From positions 93,832 through 157,831 of the forward strand of contig SADC01000876.1 in assembly GCA_004194705.1 (NCBI GenBank): a DNA stretch of 64,000 nucleotides, written 5' to 3'. The first letter of the stretch is position 1, and each line of letters opens with the position of its first letter. A program made the translations under genes and the position numbers. Source of the stretch: Ditylenchus dipsaci (Eukaryota > Nematoda > Chromadorea > Rhabditida > Anguinidae). Below the pieces are notes generated by a model, which saw nothing but the letters and a program-made list of their open reading frames with translations, was not told the DNA's origin and did not search any database. Below, one piece after another: positions 57,243-64,000 of the stretch.

Positions 57243-58020
57243 GGAAGGGGCAAAGCTTTTCCTTGCTGCAAAAAGACTTTTTTTGCGCCAAAAAGACTTT
57301 TTTTGCTGCAAAAAGACTTTTTTTTGCTCCCAAAGGACTTTTTTTTGCTGCTAATTTTGTCTGCTGCAAAAAGACTTTTTTTTGCTCCAAGAAGACTTTT
57401 TTTTGCTGCAAAAAGACTTTTCGTGCTGCAAAAAGACTTTTTTTTTGCTGCTAAAATACTTTTTTTGCTGCAAATATTCTTTTGCTTCACATGCCTTCTT
57501 CGCAGCATTTTTCACTAGAAATATCAATTGTTATACATATTTTGCGGTCAATTCGTTTACAGTCAATGCGTCCACAGTCAATTCGTGCATTCGCCAATTC
57601 GTCCACACGTCAATTCGTCCACAGATCAATTAATCACACTTTCGAAACCTAGGTAGTTCCTTATTCTCCAGGTGGGGTCCAGCTGAACAACTTAAGTACC
57701 GCCTAAAAATTTCGCGGCAAAAACCGACTTTTCATACACACTAAATTTATACACACTAAATCACTCAAGGCACTGCTCTAGGCATGATATAATTATATAC
57801 ATCCTCAGTCTGAATGATTCCCTTAATTTTAAGGTCGACTACCTGGTATTTATGCATTTCAGGGGCAAAAATTAAATAAAAACTTAAATTTTGGTTGAAT
57901 TTTTTTCCAAAAAATTGATTTTTCATTTAGGAAGGTGTCAGAAATAGCTTTAAATCATTCTGAGCGTAAAAAAGTTACTTAGCAGATGTTTAAACACTTT
58001 TCTCAATCAATATATAGTGC
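57243..58020. repeat. Duplicated segment, copy B (without MITE)
   Basis: Same order of blocks as 55765-56640. It differs by scattered substitutions and lacks the 163-bp MITE. Confidence 0.85.
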
Positions 58021-58229
58021 CCCCCCCCCGTTCAAGTGCATAAGTCGCGACTACCTTAAAGTGGGTACTGTTTTTTAAATAAATAACCAGGGGTATTAAA
58101 GATTCTAGTTAGTCAAAACAGGATTTTAATCTCAACAGACTGTTTTCAGGACACAATTTTGGGTTGAATAGCATGGTTTATTCGTTCATAAGTGATAATA
58201 AAATTTTTGTGGACAAATTGACCACAAAA

Positions 58230-58400
58230 TAGTATAATAATTGTATAATAATTAATATTTCTAGTGAAAATGCTGCAAAGAAGGCATGTGAAGCAAAACA
58301 ACATTTGCAGCAAAAAAGTATTTTAGCAGCAAAAAAAGTCTTTTTGCAAACAGAATCGCTAGCAAGGTTTAACATATGTCTAAATTAAAATAAAATCTTC
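58230..58400. repeat. Short inverted copy of the GCAGCAAAAAAGT modules
   Basis: AGTATAATAATTGTATAATA, AATGCTGCAAAGAAGGC and GCAGCAAAAAAGTCTTTTTG are inverse to 55990-56105, closing a palindromic arrangement with copy A. Confidence 0.75.
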
Positions 58401-58909
58401 TTCAGGTCAGCCAGGTGGATATCCATATATCCGAAGGTACCCGCTTCGGATTTCGGGGTTCAGGGTTTCCCTGCAACTAAGTCCTTGCCAAAGTTTGTAA
58501 AAGAACTATAAAAGTGGCTTTAAGACACAGTTTTCAAATATCGAGGCCAAATGAGTGTCCTTGAAAAGTGATGCTTCCTATCGGATTCGAACATTCTGAT
58601 AAAATGGACCACCTCCACAGGGATTTGAACCTTGTAGATGAATTTACCGTCGCCCGTTAGAAAAATGAAAGGGAATGCAGAATTACACTAAATAATTTGC
58701 ACCAAAAAAGCCAATTTGCTCCAAAAAAGTTTTTTCGCTTCAAACAAAAGTCCTTTTGAACCAAAAATATTTGATCCAAAAAAAAAGTCTTTTTGACCCA
58801 AAAAAAGTCTTTTTGCCCCAAATAAAAGTCTTTTTGCTCCAGCTAAAATTTGACCTAAAAAAGTATTTTTTTGCTCCAAAAAAAGTCTTTTTGCTCCAGA
58901 AAAAAGCTT

Positions 58910-59045
58910 TGTCCAAAGACTCGGTAGGGCCTGACCACAAGCCGGAAGAAAAGGTAAGAACCGGACGATCCTTCAAGAGCATTTTGACTCTAGCTTTGAC
59001 CATTTCGTACATTCGCGGAAGAATCCAGTCAGCGTAGTGATGGTA
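58910..59045 (-). pseudogene. hAT-3 transposase, piece upstream of the catalytic domain
   Basis: After a TTGTAG acceptor on the minus strand: YHHYADWILPRMYEMVKARV, KMLLKDRPVLTFSSGLWSGP then TES. It aligns with hAT-2 RERIMPRVYAPVKKEV..SITSDIWSVLTEN. The catalytic Asp position reads Gly (SSGLW for TSDIW). Confidence 0.75.
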
Positions 59046-59398
59046 TCCTACAAGAGAAACGTTTTAATTTGCTAAAATGTCATGAAATTCCATCAAATCT
59101 TTTAGACTGTCGGTCAGATATAGCTACAGTACGTTTCATAATTTTACAGGCACCCCCCTTTTAGGTGTTTAGTGACATTTTTTAAGAAAAAAAAATCTGT
59201 CTTTACAGAAAGGATAAGCATAGTCGATAACCTAGTAATTATGCAAAAATATTGGGGTGTTGGGTTATGAAAAAAAATATGACCGAAATTCAAATTTCAC
59301 CATTTCATAATTTTACAGGCAGCTTGTTATTTTGTTATTTATCTGATGAAACTTTGTTTTTATCGTAGTTTTTCCCCATTTTTTATTTTAGAAGCATT

Positions 59399-60802
59399 AT
59401 GGGCAAAGGAAAAGTCTTAGCGATGTTGAACAGGGAAAGATTCTTGCCTTTCATAAGTCCGGATGGAGTAATCGAAACATAGCAAAAGAATTGAAGCGCT
59501 CTTCTGATGTGATCGATCGCTTTGTGAAGAATCCGCAGCAGTATGGGCGTAAGAAACACACCGGACGCAAGCCAAAGATCTCTCCTCGCATGCAAAGAAG
59601 AATTATCAGCAGACCGTCAATTCTACGATAAGCATTAACCAATTCGGGCTGATCTAGGTATCAATTTATTTAAGTTTGTGCATTTTTCAAGCATGTTTTA
59701 GGCATAAAAGAGTCAAAAACGACTGTGTGGCGTGTTGTAGACAATAATCCGAACATTGTGCGTGAGAAAATGAAGGCGACTCCTAATCTGACTGATCAGC
59801 ATCGCAGGGACCGACTGGAATTTGCTCATCTTCATATGTCTTGGACTCATGAATGGGAATCGGTATTATCATGTTTTTGTTTTTTGTGATTTTCGGTTTT
59901 AGGTGATCTTCAGCGATGAAAAAAAGTTCAATCTCGATGGTCCTGATGGCTTTAGTTATTATTTGAGGGATTTACGCAAAGAGCAACGATTCTTCTCAAA
60001 GCGAAACTTCGGTGGCGGGTCAGTAATGGTTTGGCTTGGTTTCAGTGCTTTTGGTGTTACAACAGTCGCTTTCGTTCCGCCAAAAACTGATAGCATCGGA
60101 TATCAAGGGATACTAGAAAATCATCTATTGCCTTATCTACGTCGTTTTCCGAGTGTTCAGTTCAAGTTTCAGGTGATTCTACTAAATTTTTTGTCATTAT
60201 TGTAATACCGTATTTACTGTAATAACTCCCCACCCTCTAATAACTCCCCACCCTCTTAATAAGTCCCCACCCTACGGACCTTATATCTCAGCCTAGAGCG
60301 AACATTTCGCAAATCTGTTTTTCGCGTTTTCTTAGTTGCCGCGAGTTTACCTGATTACACTTTTCAGATTTTGGATGAGCACCCAAAAATCTCAAAGTCG
60401 ACTTCAAAATTTTTCGATTTTTTAGAGGTTGAAAAATAACTCCCCATGGGACTTAATACAGTAAATACGGTATTTTAGCGAGAGAATGCCGGAATCCATG
60501 TCAGTAGGACGAACAGAAAAGGTCGCAAAGGGACACTAGATTGGCTGGGAGAGAAGCAAATCGATGTATTAAAGAAGTGGACAGCTCGTTCCTGCGATTG
60601 GATTCCAATGAGAACCTTTGGGTATTTTGGTCCGTGAAATCTCTGCTGATTGTCGTCAATTTTCAAAAGTGGATCAACTGAAGAAGGCAATTCTCGAAGC
60701 CGTGCCAAAAATCAAGCCGGAAATACTGCAGAATTTGGTCAAAAGTATGCCAAATAGAATGTTTATGACTATTAAAAATAATGGTGGTTATACTGGTTAT
60801 TA
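59399..60802 (+). pseudogene. Tc1-like transposase with three introns
   Basis: N-terminal helix-turn-helix: KSLSDVEQGKILAFHKSGWS, NIAKELKRSSDVIDRFVKNP, then KKHTGRKPKISPRMQRRII. After introns: SKTTVWRVVDNNPNIVREKM, VIFSDEKKFNLDGPDGFSYY with the first Asp, NFGGGSVMVWLGFSAFGVTT. The second acidic motif reads RENAGIHVSRTNRK, where the family has QDNA, i.e. Asp to Glu. The third (ENLWG..VREISADC) is reached after frame steps near 60580 and 60615. It ends MTIKNNGGYTGY. One missing base near 59410 also breaks the start. Confidence 0.87.
60208..60470. mobile_element. TACCGTATTT MITE, copy 3, inside a Tc1 intron
   Basis: CCGTATTTACTGTAATAACTC and its inverse GTAAATACGG flanked by TA (60206-60207, 60471-60472). 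It lies 6 bp upstream of the ..TTTTAG acceptor, so splicing signals were kept. Confidence 0.9.
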
Positions 60803-61199
60803 GATCTTGAATTATGTTATGAATAAAGCTTCTTACTCTAGCTGCCTGTAAAATTATGAAACGGTGGAAATTTGAATTTTCGGTCATATTTTTTTTCATA
60901 ACCCAACACCCAATATTTTTGCATAATTACTAGGTTATCGACCATGCTTATCCTTTCTGTAAAGACAAATTTTTTATTTTCTTTAAAAAAATGTCACTAA
61001 ACACCTAAAAAGGGGGTGCCTGTAAAATTATGAAAAGTACTGTAGAAGAGGATTAAAAATAGGCTGGTCGGCAGTGGAGATTGGAAGATTAGCACATGCG
61101 ATGTAATGAACAACCTTTTTTTGTACAGAGAAGAGAGCTCACCTATAGAAAAGTGACAATCTATAATTCAAAATGAGCAAAAAAAAATCATACCCTTTG

Positions 61200-61413
61200 G
61201 CAAATTTTTACAAACTGTTCGATTGAACTCTTCACAGAGGCTTGCTCCTGTCCGATTTCCTTCATTTTAGCAGCATATTCGGATGAGTCTTAGCGTGCAC
61301 AAACAGCCCATTGGTCCCATGATTTGTCATCTTGATAATCTTTTGGCATGCTTCGCACCGAGCTTCACCACCGGAATCTTTGAGAAAAGACCAATCTTCC
61401 AGATAGCACTCAT
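61200..61413 (-). pseudogene. hAT-3 transposase N-terminus with BED-type finger
   Basis: Minus strand from ATG 61413, right after CTTTAG: MSAIWKIGLFSKDSGGEARC, EACQKIIKMTNHGTNGLFVH, AKTHP. This is a C-x2-C..H-x4-H finger laid out as in hAT-2. A one-base loss after HP is needed to reach EYAAKMKEIGQEQASVKSSI. Confidence 0.8.
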
Positions 61414-61659
61414 CTAAAGTACGAAGACCATGAAGCATACGTCGAAATCACAAGAGGAAAAACAGGGAAACATAGTGCGTAAAAAAGTTATATAACACTG
61501 GCAACGAGTTTTGCTATAGAAATTTATACTATTAAACTTGGTTTTTGGCCAAGATCTTGCTTGCCCGTTTTCGAAAATCTTGGTCTTGGTCAAAATTTCG
61601 GTCAAAAATCTTGTCTTGCTATCTTGCTTGGTCCCTACTTTCTGTCTCTAGTTTGGAGG

Positions 61660-62090
61660 TTTTATTTGGCTGCTTTGATTGATATTTTCTAACTTTTTTT
61701 ACAAGTCACACGTTTCATACACTGAAATGTAGGCAAGATTTTAGGCTTACAATTGAGCTATCATAAAAAGAAAAAACAAACTCGAATCGTGAAAAAAATT
61801 CGAAAACATTCGACAAAACGCTTGCCGCGGATTATTAAGTAGCTCAGACATTAAAATTAATCATGTAAACCTTTCTAAATTAGGAAAGTTCAAATGATAA
61901 AAAAATTTATTCCTAGCCCGGTTTCAATGTCTAAGAGTCTTGGCTAAATTTTAGTGTATGAAACATATGACGTAGAATAAAGTCGGAAAATGAAAATCAA
62001 ATCAGTCATGATGATAACTAATGGTGATAAAGCTCCAGTCATACTCCGCGGGTCACAGGCAGTGTTTTCATAACTGACACTAACTATGTT
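61660..62090. other. No gene recognised
   Basis: AT-rich. The TTACAATTGAGCTATCATA block near 61745 resembles 20325-20345. Confidence 0.35.
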
Positions 62091-62365
62091 AGCGTTAGGC
62101 TAACACTAACCTAACTCTAACACTAACATTTTAAACTAGGGTTGTACAATGGGAATCTTCCCGGGTTTCCCGGTATTTTCCCCTATATTGGGAATATTCC
62201 CGGGAATATTCCCAATGTTCCCGGGTTTTCTATATTTCCGGGAATTTCTACAACTCTATTTTAAACTAACCCTACACTAACACTAACATGTTAGTGTTAG
62301 TGCAAGGTTAGTTTAAAATGGCGGGTTAGTGTTAGGGTTAGTTTCAAGTGTTAGTGTTCACACCC
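62075..62365. repeat. ACTAACACTAAC repeat, palindromic halves
   Basis: Runs of CTAACACTAACAT (62085-62130, 62270-62295) face inverted runs of GTTAGTGTTAG (62290-62360). The left run is interrupted by a MITE. Confidence 0.8.
62137..62258. mobile_element. Short hAT-type MITE with perfect 8-bp target duplication
   Basis: TAGGGTTGTACAATGGGAAT and its inverse ..CTACAACTCTA, flanked by TTTTAAAC on both sides (62129-62136, 62259-62266). The interior is GGGAATATTCCCGGG palindromes. Confidence 0.92.
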
Positions 62366-62369
62366 TTTC

Positions 62370-63100
62370 AAAATTTGAATCTTAGTGTATTAGGGAAATT
62401 GGCGCCAAACAAAAAATTATCGAAAATGGTCGATTTGAGACACCTTTTTGTTTCATGCTGCTGACCAGGTTTTTTCACTTTCGGCTTCTGCATGCTTTTT
62501 GCCAAAATATTCCTCACATGAAGGGCTTTTGAATGAGCCATCACTTGCCCATAAAGCAGTTAAAATTTCAAACCAGAACTAATTTCTGTGCAGATTTTCG
62601 AAGAAATTTCTTCGCATTATTGATTTGATCGAAATCTTGCCAAGTTTTTTTTTCTAAATTTTGTCAAACAAAACCGGAGACTCGATAGAGGAGTAAATTT
62701 GCTGCGTGTTGGTACCAAGGACGTATGCAAAAAATGCAAATTTAGGGTGTCTAATGCAAAAGTTAGATGATAAGCGCAAAACCCCTATTTTTACTCGGAA
62801 AAAATGCCAGTTGTTTGCTTAAAATGGTCTCTAGTTTTATAAACTCTGACTTTACAAAAATCGGTCTGATTATTCTTGTAGCTGAATGTCTGAGCTATCT
62901 TTTGTTGTATGAGAGGTCCTAAAAACGACGACTTTTTCAGATTTTTTGACGGAATCAAATTTGGTGTAATTTTCAGGTATGATAAGACTTGCAATCCAAG
63001 CTATCAAAGAAGCAGAGAGCAGGACGGAAATCAAGAATCAATGAGAAGCAGGTTTAGCAGGTGTAACAGGTTGCGTTTGGTACCTCTTCAGTGATCACAC
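62370..63100. other. No gene recognised
   Basis: Sequence upstream of the histone-like pseudogene. A first exon with the canonical H3 N-terminus was looked for and not found. Confidence 0.35.
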
Positions 63101-63116
63101 TTATTTTTTACTTTAG

Positions 63117-63565
63117 CAAACTGCGCATAAGACTGTGGCCGGAAAAGCTCCGAAAAAGTCTGTAGGTTTCAAGACATGCTCGTGCCGGAGTCGATGGTGG
63201 AATCAAGAAGGCGCGTCGCTATCCTCCTGGCACTGTTGCTCTTCGTGAGATGCTCCGCTACCAATAGTCGACTGATTTGCTGCTCCGTAAGCTTCCCTTT
63301 CAGCGCCTTGTCCGTGAAATTGCGTAAAAGTTCAAGACAGTTCTTCGCTATCAGTGCGTTCCTCTTCCGATCATCGTATATGTCCTCCAATAACCTATTT
63401 GTTTTTAGGGCGTTTGCTGTTGTTGCTCTTCAGGAAGCCATGAAAATGTAGTTGACATGCTTCTTCGAAAACAGCAATTTGTGCGCCGTCCATGCCAAGC
63501 GGGTCACCGTCATGTGCAAGGACCTTCAGCTGGCTCGTCGTCTTCGTGTTCAATTTCATGCTTGA
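63117..63565 (+). pseudogene. Histone H3-like sequence with three in-frame stops
   Basis: After a TTTAG acceptor: QTAHKTVAGKAPKKSVGFKT (H3 residues 5-24, R8 changed to H). Then a one-base step near 63172, ARAGVDGGIKKARRYPPGTV, ALREMLRYQ, stop TAG (63265), STDLLLRKLPFQRLVREIA, stop TAA (63325), KFKTVLRYQ. An apparent intron (about 63353-63409) leads to AFAVVALQEAMKM, stop TAG (63450), and [20 protein letters not shown] then [10 protein letters not shown]. The stops replace codons normally Lys, Gln and a residue near Tyr. The K27 region is lost. An N-terminal exon with the usual ARTK start was not found. Best read as a decayed intron-bearing H3 variant copy. Confidence 0.8.
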
Positions 63566-63569
63566 GGCT

Positions 63570-64000
63570 TTGGAAGAAATTGCAACACAATCGTTACACA
63601 GTCATACTCGTTACAGCTACTCCAAAGGTTCTTCTAAGAACCACTTTGTTTTGTCTTCTCATAAGTTGTTCTGAATAAACATATTTATTATGAAGTTTCT
63701 GTATTCGATTATTACTTTTCTGTGTTATCAGGTGATGTAGTCAGGTGGTTGTCAGAATTATGTCATAGTGAATGAGATTTAGTCCCTTCTCTTTTTCGGT
63801 TAAAATACCTATAATTTTAGTGTTTTTTGCAATTTTTTAAACCAATTGTGAAATGGCAAAAATCTTGTGATTTGTGATGTTTGAGGGTTGAAGTTTAAAT
63901 GAAGCTGATTACGTTCGTAACTAGAGATTTCTATGAAATCTAATCAATATCGTTCTTGTCAACAAATTTTCAGCCATGGAAAAAACAACAACATGAAGTG
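63570..64000. other. No gene recognised
   Basis: Right edge of the window; AT-rich, without recognisable motifs. Confidence 0.3.

Larger units (their letters stand above)
50868..58905. mobile_element. Large element with GGAGCAAAAAGACTTTT modular ends, inserted in hAT-3
   Basis: The left end has CTGGAGCAAAAAGACTTTTA modules (50870-50932) that resume at 54498-54640 after the SWIM element. The right end (58690-58905) is the inverse, with GGGTCAAAAAGACTTTTTTT, GGATCAAATATTTT and TTGGTGCAAAT in the same order. Further in, both sides share GCATTCCCTTTCATTTTT, GACGGTAAATTCATC and TTATCAGAATGTTCGAAT (54650-54770 against 58580-58675). No transposase was recognised. The hAT-3 frame stops on one side at WSGPTES (58915) and restarts on the other at FETEG (50840). 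Confidence 0.72.
59127..61042 (+). mobile_element. Tc1/mariner element with IR/DR ends
   Basis: Ends CAGTACGTTTCATAATTTTA (59127) and its near inverse ending AAAAGTACTG (61042), flanked by TA. The motif TTCATAATTTTACAGGCA occurs twice at each side (59134 and 59302; inverted at 60840 and 61018), giving about 200-bp inverted repeats with two direct repeats each, as in Sleeping Beauty-type elements. It is inserted in hAT-3. Confidence 0.92.
48557..61650 (-). mobile_element. hAT element (hAT-3), 13 kb because of at least four nested insertions
   Basis: Left end TAGAGACATAAACAAGACAAGAT (48557) and right end with TAGAGACA (61643-61650, inverted) share AAGACAAGAT/CTTGGTC-rich subterminal DNA. Flanks GTTTTGGG (48549-48556) and GTTTGGAG (61651-61658) match at 6 of 8. 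Pieces of one minus-strand transposase appear in the correct order from 61413 down to 48756, interrupted by a Tc1 element (59127-61042), a large modular element (about 50868-58905) and a Merlin-like element (48858-49645). Confidence 0.8.

Noticed and set aside
55558..57518. Open frames of 80-170 codons rich in AAKKSF or LLQKDFF
   Set aside because: All run through GCTGCAAAAAGACTTTTT modules and occur on both strands.
62075..62365. Internal telomere-type repeat (CTAACACTAAC)
   Set aside because: The unit is not the nematode telomere repeat TTAGGC, and the array is short and palindromic.
63117..63565. Stop-codon reassignment to explain TAG/TAA in the H3-like gene
   Set aside because: MRPS17, DP and POP1 end at normal TAG/TAA stops and contain none internally, so the standard code holds.

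Overview
The window looks like AT-rich eukaryotic nuclear DNA, most likely from a nematode. Host genes have short (about 45-70 bp) introns with GTAAG-type donors and TTTTCAG/TTTTAG acceptors, AATAAA poly(A) signals, and animal-type products (Pop1, DP, SPCS3, MRPS17). The taxon is an inference; no rRNA or mitochondrial marker is present. About three quarters of the sequence is repeats: DNA transposons, foldback elements and minisatellite-like inverted repeats, many nested inside each other. No LTR or LINE reverse transcriptase was recognised.

Host genes, left to right. A first coding exon (1.2-1.5 kb, -) of a lysine-rich nuclear-type protein. Pyroglutamyl-peptidase I (3.45-4.93 kb, -) with SPCS3 just upstream on the same strand (5.14-6.14 kb, -), an operon-like pair. 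Isopentenyl-diphosphate isomerase (7.72-23.16 kb, -), whose two recognisable exons are split by a 14.7-kb intron packed with transposons. A DP-family E2F partner (38.13-40.81 kb, +), mitochondrial ribosomal protein S17 (41.95-43.00 kb, +) and POP1 of RNase P/MRP (43.44-47.94 kb, +) form a compact co-oriented trio. A ruined histone H3-like sequence lies near the right edge.

Mobile DNA. Inside the IDI1 intron: an internally deleted hAT with an open 176-codon frame and perfect 8-bp target duplications; a FLYWCH/SWIM Mutator element of the Phantom type that itself contains several nested insertions; and a 2.4-kb element with a perfect 9-bp duplication that encodes a FLYWCH-like domain and the start of an OTU cysteine-protease domain. 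At 26.3-28.8 kb is a longer hAT. At 34.46-37.07 kb a PIF/Harbinger element (MADF + DDE nuclease, TTA duplication) sits inside one arm of a foldback element. From 48.56 to 61.65 kb a third hAT has been split by a Merlin/ISXO2-like element, a large element with modular repeats (itself split by a SWIM-domain Mutator element with a 9-bp duplication) and a Tc1/mariner element with IR/DR ends, which in turn carries a MITE in an intron.

Two themes stand out. First, many element families here have ends made of short tandem modules (10-25 bp) instead of simple inverted repeats. Second, conserved host genes repeatedly show single missing bases, always -1 and often near short homopolymers. This fits uncorrected long-read consensus errors better than decay of every housekeeping gene, but the sequence alone cannot settle it.
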